A stretch of DNA of 34,965 bases, taken from Bacteroidales bacterium. Lineage in GTDB: Bacteria > Bacteroidota > Bacteroidia > Bacteroidales > JAGOPY01. How positions within the stretch are numbered: position 1 is the first letter of the stretch; every line of letters starts with the position of its first letter. The stretch covers positions 1 to 34,965 of the forward strand of contig JALNZD010000044.1 of NCBI GenBank assembly GCA_023229505.1. The letters run 5' to 3'. The position numbers and the translations under genes were made by a program. Of this stretch, positions 18,171 through 27,062 are shown in pieces. The notes under the pieces are model-generated. The model was given only the letters and a program-made list of their open reading frames with translations. It did not search any database and was not told the DNA's origin.

Positions 18171-18203
18171 CCCCATGCTGATCATCCGGCATGGGGTTTT
18201 TTT
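18171..18203 (+). terminator. Rho-independent terminator after gldJ
   Basis: CCCCATGC (18171-18178) pairs perfectly with GCATGGGG (18189-18196) across a ten-base loop, followed by seven T. It closes the PorP/SprF-gldJ transcript. An apparent upstream extension of the murF frame is just this hairpin read as codons. Confidence 0.9.
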
Positions 18204-18210
18204 ATCTTTG
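18203..18210 (+). promoter_or_regulatory. -7 box of the murF promoter
   Basis: TATCTTTG is an exact TAnnTTTG match that begins in the T-tract of the gldJ terminator. It predicts a start near 18217 and a leader of about 14 bases before the murF ATG at 18231. The -33 element would have to lie inside the terminator stem. Confidence 0.5.
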
Positions 18211-18230
18211 TAAGCCTGCTTGAGAATTTT

Positions 18231-19523
18231 ATGGCCACTATTGAAGAAATCTACCGCCTGTTCCTCAGGTTTCCCCGGATCACTACTGACTCGAGAAACG
18301 TGATCACGGATTCTGTTTTTTTCGGAATTAAAGGGGATCAATTCGATGGTAACAGGTTCGCGGCTGAAGCCCTCAGTAAAGGCGCCGCTTTCGCCATAAC
18401 TGATGATCCCTCGGTAATGGAAGGAGACCGGTTCATCCTTGTCCCCGATACCCTGAAGGCACTGCAACAGCTCGCTGCAATCCACCGCGGCAGGGTCAAC
18501 GCGAAGATTATCGGGATTACGGGATCTAATGGTAAAACCACTACCAAAGAGCTCATCGGAAACGTGTTGTCCTCAACGTTTAAAACTGTTATCACCCGCG
18601 GAAACCTTAACAACCACATCGGTGTACCCCTGACGGTCCTGTCGCTGAAAGAAGACACTTCTTTCGCCGTCGTCGAAATGGGCGCCAACCATCCAGGTGA
18701 AATCGCAGACCTCTGCCGTATAGCCAGGCCTGATTTCGGCATCATTACTAATATCGGTAAAGCCCATTTGGAAGGTTTCGGCAGTTTCGAGGGCGTTGTA
18801 AAGGCCAAATCAGAATTGTACGATTTTATCAGGCAAGGCGATGGCATTGTGTTCGTTAACCAGGATAACCAGCTTCTTCGCCGGCTTTCCGATGGAATGA
18901 AAATTTTTTCCTACGGATCCGGCGAAAATGCCGGGTGTAAAGGAGAAATCGCCGAAAGAGAACCATCCCTTGCTGTTGCCTGGAAAGCAGGAAAGCTTAG
19001 TGGCTTTGTAAGGACCCGGCTTTATGGCGATTACAACTTTGAGAATGTCATGGCTGCCATCGCCATTGGATTGTATTTCGGGGTAAGCCCGGAGAAAATT
19101 GAAAATGCCATCAGTGCCTGCCAGCCGGAAAATAACCGCTCGCAAGTGACCCGGACAGATCATAATGTCCTTGTGCTCGATGCCTATAATGCCAATCCTT
19201 CCAGTATGGCAGCCGCACTGAACAACTTCCATATATACACTGCCCCTGCGAAGATGATCATCCTGGGAGATATGATGGAACTGGGAGAGCATAGCCTTGA
19301 AGAACACCGGGAGATCATTGCATTAGTAAGGAAATTATCCTTTAACCAGGTTTGTTTCGTGGGTGAACAATTCAGCCAGGCAGCAAAAGGCGGGCACGAA
19401 TTGTGCTTCACCGGCATGCAGCAGGCAGAGAAATGGTTCCGGGACCATCCTGTCCGGAATATGACCATCCTGCTGAAAGGATCACGGAAAATGCAGCTTG
19501 AAAAACTAAGCAATCTTCTTTGA
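18231..19523 (+). CDS. murF: UDP-MurNAc-tripeptide--D-Ala-D-Ala ligase (MurF)
   Basis: MurF ligates D-Ala-D-Ala to UDP-MurNAc-tripeptide, the last cytoplasmic step of the peptidoglycan precursor, using ATP. The 430-residue product has the N-terminal substrate domain with DSRNV, the ATP loop GITGSNGKTTTKE (~residues 95-107), NLNNHIGVPLTVL, VVEMGANHPGEI, NIGKAHLEGFGS, and the C-terminal LDAYNANPSSM with LGDMMELG. The start is ATG at 18231 (MATIEEIYRLF). Upstream in-frame sequence encodes only the terminator hairpin. The stop TGA is directly followed by the ATG of the next gene, so the two are translationally close. murF next to gldJ is a neighbourhood also known from Flavobacterium. Confidence 0.95.
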   Translation: MATIEEIYRLFLRFPRITTDSRNVITDSVFFGIKGDQFDGNRFAAEALSKGAAFAITDDPSVMEGDRFILVPDTLKALQQLAAIHRGRVNAKIIGITGSNGKTTTKELIGNVLSSTFKTVITRGNLNNHIGVPLTVLSLKEDTSFAVVEMGANHPGEIADLCRIARPDFGIITNIGKAHLEGFGSFEGVVKAKSELYDFIRQGDGIVFVNQDNQLLRRLSDGMKIFSYGSGENAGCKGEIAEREPSLAVAWKAGKLSGFVRTRLYGDYNFENVMAAIAIGLYFGVSPEKIENAISACQPENNRSQVTRTDHNVLVLDAYNANPSSMAAALNNFHIYTAPAKMIILGDMMELGEHSLEEHREIIALVRKLSFNQVCFVGEQFSQAAKGGHELCFTGMQQAEKWFRDHPVRNMTILLKGSRKMQLEKLSNLL

Positions 19524-20585
19524 ATGAAAAAATACAACGCCATCGGCTTAATGTCCGGCACCTCACTCGATGGCCTGGATATTGCCGCCTGCGAATTTAT
19601 CCTGGCGGATGGTAAATGGTCATTTAAAATCTTATCCAGCCATACTTACCCCTATTCACCGGAATGGAAAGAAAAACTTACCGGTCTTGCTTCAGCAGAT
19701 GCCCTTACCTTTTCTTATATAAATGTTGAATATGGTCATTTCCTGGGCAGGCTGACCCGTGTCTTCCTTGAAAATACCGGTTTTAAACCGGATCTTATCG
19801 CCTCGCATGGCCATACCATTTTCCATCAGCCCGGAAATGGCCTGACAGTGCAGATTGGCTCCGGAAGCGCTATAGCAGCCGAAACCGGTATTCCAGTCGT
19901 TTGCGACTTCCGCTCTGCCGATGTAGCCTTCGGGGGACAGGGCGCCCCGCTCGTTCCTATCGGCGACCGCCTGCTTTTTTCAGAATTCGATGCCTGCCTG
20001 AATTTGGGGGGATTTGCCAATATCTCCCAGGAATACAATGGCGAAAGAATAGCCTTTGATGTCTGCCCTGTTAATATTATCCTGAACCGGTTGGCCGCCC
20101 GCATGGGCATGGACTATGACAAAGACGGCAAAACGGCCCGATCCGGCAATGTTGATTTTGATCTCCTTGAACGGCTTGACAGGCTGGAATATTATGCAAA
20201 AAAATGGCCTAAATCATTAGGCCGCGAATGGCTGGAGCAGGAATTCCTTCCTTTGACAGATAATTGCAATGGCCCTGTGACAGACCTGATGCGGACGGTT
20301 TGTGAACATGTGGCTTTGCAGGTAAACCGGTCACTGGACTTTCAAAAGCATTCCAGGGTGCTGGTTACCGGCGGCGGGGCTCATCATCTGTTCCTGATGG
20401 AAAGGATCAGGCAGTCTGGTAGTCATCATTGGGTCATCCCTCAGAATGAATGGATCGATTATAAAGAAGCGCTGGTTTTTGCCTTTCTCGGTGTGCTGCG
20501 ATGGCGCGGAGAACCAAACGTCCTGCATTCGGTAACCGGAAGCAGTATCGATCATGCCGGAGGCGCTATCTACCATCCCGTTTAA
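19524..20585 (+). CDS. anmK: Anhydro-N-acetylmuramic acid kinase (AnmK)
   Basis: AnmK hydrolyses and phosphorylates 1,6-anhydro-MurNAc to MurNAc-6-phosphate, returning cell-wall turnover sugars to metabolism. The 353-residue product belongs to the ASKHA kinase fold. It starts KYNAIGLMSGTSLDGLD (phosphate loop), followed by ASHGHTIFHQP, VCDFRSADVAFGGQGAPLVP, the signature NLGGFANIS and the adenosine-side LVTGGGAHHLFLMERI. Length and motifs are complete. It begins immediately after the murF stop, so biosynthesis and recycling of peptidoglycan are coupled in one transcript. No strong terminator is seen after it. Confidence 0.95.
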   Translation: MKKYNAIGLMSGTSLDGLDIAACEFILADGKWSFKILSSHTYPYSPEWKEKLTGLASADALTFSYINVEYGHFLGRLTRVFLENTGFKPDLIASHGHTIFHQPGNGLTVQIGSGSAIAAETGIPVVCDFRSADVAFGGQGAPLVPIGDRLLFSEFDACLNLGGFANISQEYNGERIAFDVCPVNIILNRLAARMGMDYDKDGKTARSGNVDFDLLERLDRLEYYAKKWPKSLGREWLEQEFLPLTDNCNGPVTDLMRTVCEHVALQVNRSLDFQKHSRVLVTGGGAHHLFLMERIRQSGSHHWVIPQNEWIDYKEALVFAFLGVLRWRGEPNVLHSVTGSSIDHAGGAIYHPV

Positions 20586-20603
20586 AAAAGATTTAACATT
20601 TTT

Positions 20604-20637
20604 TTTGCATCTTTTGATCATTTGTTCCTTATCTTTG
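20604..20637 (+). promoter_or_regulatory. Candidate distal promoter
   Basis: TTTG (20604-20607) and an exact -7 box TATCTTTG (20630-20637) are 22 bases apart, a little wider than typical. If used, it would give a leader of about 260 bases for the gene at 20905. Confidence 0.35.
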
Positions 20638-20730
20638 AATATTCTTATGGAAATTTATTGGTATAAATTTTTCAGAAAAATGTAAAAATGGTTTTTTGCC
20701 GGGGTTTTTTTAAGTTTTTTTAAATAAATA

Positions 20731-20762
20731 TTTGCTTTTTAATTTTAAATGTTATAAGTTTG
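20731..20762 (+). promoter_or_regulatory. Candidate main promoter of the Cys-rich surface protein
   Basis: TTTG (20731-20734) and TAAGTTTG (20755-20762, exact TAnnTTTG) are 20 bases apart, an ideal Bacteroidota promoter spacing. The transcript would begin near 20769 and carry a leader of about 135 bases, long for this window. Confidence 0.6.
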
Positions 20763-20904
20763 TGCTCAAACGTGAATATATATATTGTTTAATACAAGGA
20801 AAAACAGTTATTAAACCAGCGTTGCCAAGCAAATCATTTTATTGTCAAGAACTTACAAACAATTTTGATATTGAAACACTAATTATTAATTAAATTCTAT
20901 TATT

Positions 20905-23900
20905 ATGGAAACACTTTACGGTTTAAAACGTAAGAAGACTAACAGATGGCTAAAGTTTCTGCTTTTGCTGTTTGTGGCGGTTGGTTTCGGAATACCGAAT
21001 CTCAATGCGCAGACTAAAGCTATAAAAGTGGCCAACGACCAGCAGTTGCTCCAGGCAATGGATAACCCTTCGGTGCAATCGTATGTGGTTGAAGGTGGGT
21101 ATTATGATGCCCTGAAACGTTATGTTAATCCAGGAACTACTTTTTTCAAAAAAGCTGATGGAAATGGCAATCGTGATACTGACTGTCAATATTTCATTGA
21201 ACCGAACGACTATTGCTACGACACAATACCCGGTAATTGGGTTTATGGAATTGCAGTAGCAGGAACAAATGACCCTAATCTTTGTAGTTGTTGTCCTCCC
21301 GACAGTACCGGAACATGGCAAGTGCTAAGCCAACCCTCAGGTAGCACCCTTGAGTTTATAGGTCCTTTAAGTGCGTATACAATTCAATTTAGGGTCGATA
21401 TGCCAGGCATATACGTGTTGTTATATACATGGCCTTTTCCTTATAATACCACTGGTGTTTTCGGGTCGTACCCTTTCTATGGGCCTTATGATATTGTATT
21501 AACGGCTCCTGATGTTTGCGAAGCTGATGGCCTTGAAACTCTTGTTCATTTCGAATACACAACAGCGTTTTCGAACCAGGGGGCTACGCTGACCTGGACC
21601 TTGGACGGTGCATCTTATACCGGCCCTCCAATTGGTAATTACCCTCCCGCGGATACCACTTACATCACGGATTTCCCTCTTGTAGTGGGTTATTGTGGAC
21701 TCCACACTTTGTCTGTAACATTGGATCCCGTGATTTGTCCTCCTATCACAGAAACCATTTACATTGACTTTTCATGCGAGCCCATTGCTAATGCCGGTCC
21801 GGATGCTTATGTCTGCTATGACAATTGCTATTCGCTCGCAGGTTCAACGGGGTTATATACCTTCTCTTCAAATTACGCATTTACATGGAGACGGTTAAGC
21901 GGTCCTGGAACATTGACATTCGATGACGACAATGATTTGACTACCAATGTCTGCCGCCCGGCACCTGTTGACACTTGCCGCTATGGCGTCTATGAAATCG
22001 CTTTAGATGTTGTCAATGGCGAATGTGATGATAAAGACACCATGTTGCTGACCTTCTACGAACAACCGGAAGCTAATGCAGGACCGGACCAGCAGCTTTG
22101 CGCTGAATTATGCTTCAGCCTCGCGGCAGTACCTTATGATTACTGCGGTTTAGACGGCGTAAATTACTTCAAACATGCCTGGTGGGAACTGGTTTCGCAA
22201 CCTGATGGTACCTGCACGGTTAATTTCGATGCATTAGACGAGTCTGCTAATGTTTGCATCACTGACTGTGATGTATGTGCATATGGCACCTACGTCTTCG
22301 TGTGGAATGAACTCAACGTGAAGATAGATGGCGATACGCTATGGAGCGAATCACATTGCTTCGCTACCGATACAGTTTCTATTACCATCTTCGAACAGCC
22401 TGTGGCTGATGCCGGTGATGATTACTGGGATTGTGTTGATGCCTACACTACTCCTTATACATTCTTAATGACCGGCAGTATGGAATATTGCTACAGCATG
22501 CAGGGTGTATGGGCAAAATCATGCGGCCCCGGTGACGTCGTATTCGATGATCTCTATACACCAGGCGCCCTTGTATCTATCAATGAGCCCGGACGCTATA
22601 TCTTCACCTGGACTGCCTGGAATGCAGAGTGTGAAGATGTCGATACAGTCATTTTTGACCTGCTCGAACAGCCGACCGCTTATGGTGAATTTTTAAGCCT
22701 TGACGCTTTATGTGACGATACCTGCATTGACCTCGGCTTAGCCAACATTGACAAGTACGATTACTTTGGAGTGGACGGTGTTATAAATCCCAATGACGAT
22801 TGCCCGAACTACTGGGATATGGCCCACTGGTTCTATGTTGACGGACCACTCGCTGGTTATAGCGATCCGACTACTGTTACATTTGCGGACGATACCGACC
22901 CGGCTACCGATATGTGTGTTTCCTATTTTGGTGCTTATACAGTAGGCTGGGTTGAACTTAACCAAGCTACTCCTCCTATTGTACCGGATGAATACTGCAG
23001 TGATACCGTCCTGGTATTCATTGAATTCTTCGAAACACCTGCACCGGATGCCGGTGACGACTCTACGATCTGCGGCAACTGCTATACGCTCGTGGGCATA
23101 GTCGACAACTATGAGCCAGCCCCAAACCAGCATGGAGCTGATCACTACTACTGGACAGCCCTTGCAGGTAATCCATGTGATGTTGACTGGGCTGATTCTC
23201 TATTAGCTACAACCCAGGTTTGCATCCCGGATGATCCTTATTACCTGTGCTATGGTGAATATGGATTTGTTCTGCACCAGAGCAATGGCTTATGCCTCGG
23301 AACTGATACGGTGTACATCACCTTCAACAAAATCCCCGATCCGATTCCAATTTGCTTCGAAAATGCACCTAATGATTGCGGACCATTAAACCAGGACCGT
23401 GCTTTTGAATATGATGGATGCCTGGAGCCAAACGAAGTGCTCGAGGTTTGTGCAGACGGCTGGACATATTTCTATGCTGATTCATCGTGTCTTTGCGGTA
23501 TAACCTTTAACCCGTTTGATACCGCTGCATTCGCGGGTTGGACTTTAGAATGGAGCGTAATCGCGCCTGCCGGAACCATCGTGGATTCAGAACCTGGTTA
23601 TTATGACTTCTTGAACGATGAGTGGAATTTTCCCTGGCTCATAATAAACTGGGGCGAATGCTGCGATACCGCGAGGATTTACCTGACCATCACCACACCG
23701 GAAGGTTGTGAGAATACTATGGAATACAAAGCCTATGTATACCACATGCCATGTATTGACATAATTGGTGATGACGTATCTGAAGTTGGATTGCTGACCG
23801 ATTACTGCAACAACTGTCCTGCTGATATGAACTCATGCCTGCTGTACACCTGGACCGCCGAACATTGCGGTGAGATTGTCAGCGGACAAGGCACCGATTG

Positions 23901-25224
23901 TATCGAAGTGCTGTGGACTGACTACAACGTGAACGGTGGTTGGGGTGAAATTACCTTAACGGTATTTGACACCTGCACCGGATGCTGCAACTATGACGAA
24001 ATGCTGGTGAAGATCTACCCGACGGGTACTCTTGGAAATGATACCCTCTCCGGACATGTTTTCTACCATAACACATGGAATACTCCGCTTAACGGCGTTG
24101 AAATCCAGTTGTGGAACAGTGGTATCCCTGTCCAATCCGATACATCATTCAATGATATCGAAGGTGGAAACGGTGTGGGGTACTATGAATTCCCCGGAGT
24201 CAGCGGTACGACCCCCTTTGGTATCACTGCTTCCTATGACGCCCCATGGTACGGTGCGAATGCTACCGACGCTCTGGCCGTCGAATTGAAGGTCATCAAT
24301 TCTCTGCCCGGCTCATTCTTATTCGACGTATGGGTTAGAGAAGCCATGGATGTGAACAACAGCAATACCATCAACTCTACCGATGCCTTGTGGATCAAGC
24401 AGCGCGCCATCAACATGGTGAACTACTTCCCGCATGGTGACTGGGTGTTCGATACCGCCATGATTTCCACCGCTGCACATTATGAGATCTACACCCTGAA
24501 TGCCGGTGACGCGAACAGGTCCAATATCCCTGCTTCCATGAAGGAAACTCCGGCTATTGCCCTTGTTACCGACGGTACGATGAACGTGATAACCGGTCAG
24601 GAGTTTGAACTCCCGATCCGTATAGCCGATGCCAACCAGTTCGGCGCTATCACCCTGAACCTCGGATACAACTCATCTATGATCGAAGTTGTTGACGTGG
24701 CTTCAGTGGAAGGTATGCTCCACAATATCTCTAACGGTAACGTAAGTATCGCATGGAGCAGCGTGAACCCGATGGTTCTGGCAGCAAACGACGTCGTGGT
24801 GACCCTGAAGGTGAAAGCTATCAGTCCATTCACCACCGCTGAGTCACTGTTCAGTATCGGTCTGGGCTCTGAGTTTGCCGATGCGTCTGCTTCCGTCATC
24901 GAACCGGTGACCCTGAAGACCTTCGGTATTACCACCGAACCGGCTGCTGAGGATTATTTCCTGAGCGCTAACAGGCCTAACCCGTTCAGCAATTCGACCT
25001 TCATAGAGTACACCATGCCTGAAACAGGTAAGGTGAAACTGAACGTACTCGATATGCTTGGCCAGGAAATCGCAGTCCTCGTAAATGCTACACAGACTGC
25101 AGGATCCTACACCGTTGAGTTCAGCGCTGCTGGCCTCGCAACCGGTGTGTACATCTATAAGATCACTGTCGACGGCGAAACCCGTGACTTCATCTCAACC
25201 CAAAGAATGGTTATTTCCCATTAA
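20905..25224 (+). CDS. Large Cys-rich T9SS surface protein with dockerin-like and cohesin-like domains
   Basis: This 1439-residue exported protein starts with a signal peptide ending NLNAQ (~36). At least four to five tandem modules of about 90-120 residues follow, each opening with a motif like ANAGPDxxxC or ADAGDDxxxC (near residues 292, 387, 498, 711, with a degenerate one near 589). They resemble PKD/SprB-type surface repeats with paired cysteines. Near 1030-1210 is a carboxypeptidase-regulatory-like segment and a dockerin-like part with calcium-loop sequences DVNNSNTINSTD (from D1149) and GDANRSN (D1202). A cohesin-like domain (FGAITLNLGYNSSMIEV) spans ~1216-1340. The last ~85 residues are a type A T9SS sorting domain starting NRPNPFSNSTFIEY. 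It is therefore predicted to be anchored on the cell surface by PorU/PorV. No enzyme domain is seen. A strong terminator follows. Confidence 0.85.
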   Translation: METLYGLKRKKTNRWLKFLLLLFVAVGFGIPNLNAQTKAIKVANDQQLLQAMDNPSVQSYVVEGGYYDALKRYVNPGTTFFKKADGNGNRDTDCQYFIEPNDYCYDTIPGNWVYGIAVAGTNDPNLCSCCPPDSTGTWQVLSQPSGSTLEFIGPLSAYTIQFRVDMPGIYVLLYTWPFPYNTTGVFGSYPFYGPYDIVLTAPDVCEADGLETLVHFEYTTAFSNQGATLTWTLDGASYTGPPIGNYPPADTTYITDFPLVVGYCGLHTLSVTLDPVICPPITETIYIDFSCEPIANAGPDAYVCYDNCYSLAGSTGLYTFSSNYAFTWRRLSGPGTLTFDDDNDLTTNVCRPAPVDTCRYGVYEIALDVVNGECDDKDTMLLTFYEQPEANAGPDQQLCAELCFSLAAVPYDYCGLDGVNYFKHAWWELVSQPDGTCTVNFDALDESANVCITDCDVCAYGTYVFVWNELNVKIDGDTLWSESHCFATDTVSITIFEQPVADAGDDYWDCVDAYTTPYTFLMTGSMEYCYSMQGVWAKSCGPGDVVFDDLYTPGALVSINEPGRYIFTWTAWNAECEDVDTVIFDLLEQPTAYGEFLSLDALCDDTCIDLGLANIDKYDYFGVDGVINPNDDCPNYWDMAHWFYVDGPLAGYSDPTTVTFADDTDPATDMCVSYFGAYTVGWVELNQATPPIVPDEYCSDTVLVFIEFFETPAPDAGDDSTICGNCYTLVGIVDNYEPAPNQHGADHYYWTALAGNPCDVDWADSLLATTQVCIPDDPYYLCYGEYGFVLHQSNGLCLGTDTVYITFNKIPDPIPICFENAPNDCGPLNQDRAFEYDGCLEPNEVLEVCADGWTYFYADSSCLCGITFNPFDTAAFAGWTLEWSVIAPAGTIVDSEPGYYDFLNDEWNFPWLIINWGECCDTARIYLTITTPEGCENTMEYKAYVYHMPCIDIIGDDVSEVGLLTDYCNNCPADMNSCLLYTWTAEHCGEIVSGQGTDCIEVLWTDYNVNGGWGEITLTVFDTCTGCCNYDEMLVKIYPTGTLGNDTLSGHVFYHNTWNTPLNGVEIQLWNSGIPVQSDTSFNDIEGGNGVGYYEFPGVSGTTPFGITASYDAPWYGANATDALAVELKVINSLPGSFLFDVWVREAMDVNNSNTINSTDALWIKQRAINMVNYFPHGDWVFDTAMISTAAHYEIYTLNAGDANRSNIPASMKETPAIALVTDGTMNVITGQEFELPIRIADANQFGAITLNLGYNSSMIEVVDVASVEGMLHNISNGNVSIAWSSVNPMVLAANDVVVTLKVKAISPFTTAESLFSIGLGSEFADASASVIEPVTLKTFGITTEPAAEDYFLSANRPNPFSNSTFIEYTMPETGKVKLNVLDMLGQEIAVLVNATQTAGSYTVEFSAAGLATGVYIYKITVDGETRDFISTQRMVISH

Positions 25225-25235
25225 TCAATAAATTT

Positions 25236-25270
25236 CCGAAGAGGGGAACTTGCTTCCCCTCTTCGGTTTT
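25236..25270 (+). terminator. Rho-independent terminator after the Cys-rich surface protein
   Basis: A perfect 13-base stem, CCGAAGAGGGGAA (25236-25248) with TTCCCCTCTTCGG (25254-25266), and a five-base loop are followed by a T-rich tract. It should end most transcripts from the upstream promoter. The next gene starts 49 bases on and shows no clear promoter box, so partial read-through may set its level. Confidence 0.9.
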
Positions 25271-25318
25271 ATTCTTTTTAAACCTTCTTATTAAAAATGA
25301 AAGTCTTTAAAAGGCAGC

Positions 25319-27016
25319 ATGCGATTTAAACTGGCCATATTGATCTTATTCTTACAGCCTATCATCATGAAATCACAAAACGCCACAGCAACCATCGGAA
25401 ATGTCACCTCCTGCGCGGGGGATACGGTGCTTGCTCCGGTTGACGTGACCAACTTCATCGATGTGGGCGCCATGACTATCTATATCGGCTATGATACAAA
25501 TGCTGCAGAATTTTTATCCCTCCAGAATATCAACTCCGCCATCCCGGGCGGGATCAGTTATAACGCCAGCAATGGCCAGTTAGGCATCGCCTACAGCAAC
25601 ATCAACTCATTTACTATTACCAGCGGTAAACTTTTCGATCTCAGGTTCAGCTTCCTGGGCGATTCAACCTTATTGCCTTTTAACCCGGGCACCGAAATCG
25701 CTAACTCAAACCTTGAGATCATCCCTCTCGATACCTTCCCGGGAAGCATCAAAAACAGCATACGGCTCATCAGCCAACCCGACAGTGTAAAATCTTACCC
25801 GGATAACGATGTGATCTTCAGGGTCACCTCACTGGGCAATCCCGATTACCAATGGCAGGAAAATACCGGCTCCGGCTGGATTGACCTGCAAAATGACCAG
25901 ACGTATTCAGGCGTTAATAATGACACGCTGACCGTACATGACGTCCCGCTGAGTTACGACGGATATACTTACCGCTGTGTGCTCTCTGCAGGCAATTGCA
26001 CCGAAATTACTGACGTGGCCCTCCTTGAAGTGGCGCTTGCTTTTCCGGCCGCAACACTTGGCCTGGTTAGCTCCTGCCCGGCAAATGAAGTTTTTGAACC
26101 ACTTTTTGTGGGCGACTTTCTGGATGTCATAGAATTTACCTTTAACATCTCTTTTGATACAGCTTATTTAGCCTTCCAGGGCCTTCAAAATATTCACCCG
26201 GACCTCCTCCCGGGTAACCTGACTACCTCACCCCTGCCGGATCCTCCAGGTGTGGTTATCCATTGGAACAACAGCAACCCGGTTTCCATCACAAGCGGAA
26301 AATTGTTCGACCTGAATTTCAGTTATGAATCTCAGGACCATACCCTGGCTTTTGAGACAGGTTCAGAGGTGCTGAATTCATCGTTCAATCCCATTGATAT
26401 CACCTTGACTGACGGCCATATTAACCAGCATGCCATACCGGAAATAACGGCCCAACCCCAAAACGATACCGTGATGGAAGGCCAGGATGTATTCTTTATA
26501 GTTGACGCCCTGGGAACTGAAGAATATATCTGGCAGTTCAGTACCGATGGTGGCAATTCCTGGACATACCTCACCGACACACCACCTTATTATAATACAC
26601 ACACGGCAGCACTGACAATCAGTCCTGCCATATTTGGCATGAATGAATACCAGTTTGGTTGCCGCCTCGATAACGAATACTGCATGGTTTATTCCGTGGC
26701 AGCTACCCTGGTGGTGGACACACTCAATTATATCGGCAATCCTGGCGGCATTGGAATCCTGCAGGTTCATCCGGTCCCTTTCCGTGATAATATCCATATC
26801 AGCCTGCCCGGTGATTACCACTGCACTTTAGTCAGTGTTTATGATGCCAGGGGGATGATGCTTTGTTTCTTCAAGATAAATCAAAATCAGGGACATTCGC
26901 AGGATCTGGAACTAGACCTGGCTGCATTGTCAGAAGGGCTTTATTTCCTGAGATTTGAAGGGACCCGTGACGGTAAGACAGCGATGGAACAGAGAAAAAT
27001 ACTAAAAACCAATTAA
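25319..27016 (+). CDS. T9SS-sorted protein with alternating cohesin-like and Ig-like domains
   Basis: The 565-residue product has a signal peptide (KLAILILFLQPIIMKSQ), then cohesin-like domain 1 (~22-148; VGAMTIYIGYDTNAAEFLSL) and Ig-like domain 1 (~150-240; QPDSVKSYPDNDVIF to YRCVLSAGNC). Cohesin-like domain 2 (~245-372; IEFTFNISFDTAYLAFQGL) and Ig-like domain 2 (~375-468; QPQNDTVMEGQDVFF) follow. It ends in a type A sorting domain (~478-565; VHPVPFRDNIHI to REQRKILKTN-like MEQRKILKTN). Both cohesin-like units share ITSGKLFDLxFS. It is predicted to be secreted by the T9SS and fixed to the surface, where it could present two cohesins. The ATG at 25319 is preceded by AAAGGCAGC. Cohesin specificity cannot be read from sequence. 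The second copy is the most divergent of the set. Confidence 0.83.
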   Translation: MRFKLAILILFLQPIIMKSQNATATIGNVTSCAGDTVLAPVDVTNFIDVGAMTIYIGYDTNAAEFLSLQNINSAIPGGISYNASNGQLGIAYSNINSFTITSGKLFDLRFSFLGDSTLLPFNPGTEIANSNLEIIPLDTFPGSIKNSIRLISQPDSVKSYPDNDVIFRVTSLGNPDYQWQENTGSGWIDLQNDQTYSGVNNDTLTVHDVPLSYDGYTYRCVLSAGNCTEITDVALLEVALAFPAATLGLVSSCPANEVFEPLFVGDFLDVIEFTFNISFDTAYLAFQGLQNIHPDLLPGNLTTSPLPDPPGVVIHWNNSNPVSITSGKLFDLNFSYESQDHTLAFETGSEVLNSSFNPIDITLTDGHINQHAIPEITAQPQNDTVMEGQDVFFIVDALGTEEYIWQFSTDGGNSWTYLTDTPPYYNTHTAALTISPAIFGMNEYQFGCRLDNEYCMVYSVAATLVVDTLNYIGNPGGIGILQVHPVPFRDNIHISLPGDYHCTLVSVYDARGMMLCFFKINQNQGHSQDLELDLAALSEGLYFLRFEGTRDGKTAMEQRKILKTN

Positions 27017-27062
27017 TATAATATGATTTTAAGATATAAGCAAATAATTAAAAATTAATGAT

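Larger units (their letters stand above)
20586..20904 (+). other. 319-base AT-rich leader region before the surface-protein cluster
   Basis: No coding sequence is visible. The stretch is very AT-rich with long T runs. It separates the cell-wall genes from the exported-protein genes, and holds two candidate promoters and a leader of about 135 bases in front of the large Cys-rich protein. A weak AAAAGAT/ATCTTTT inverted repeat right after the anmK stop could slow read-through but is not a convincing terminator. Confidence 0.6.

Noticed and set aside
18168..18230. 21-codon N-terminal extension of MurF
   Set aside because: It is the gldJ terminator hairpin and its T-tract translated, and it precedes the predicted murF transcript start.
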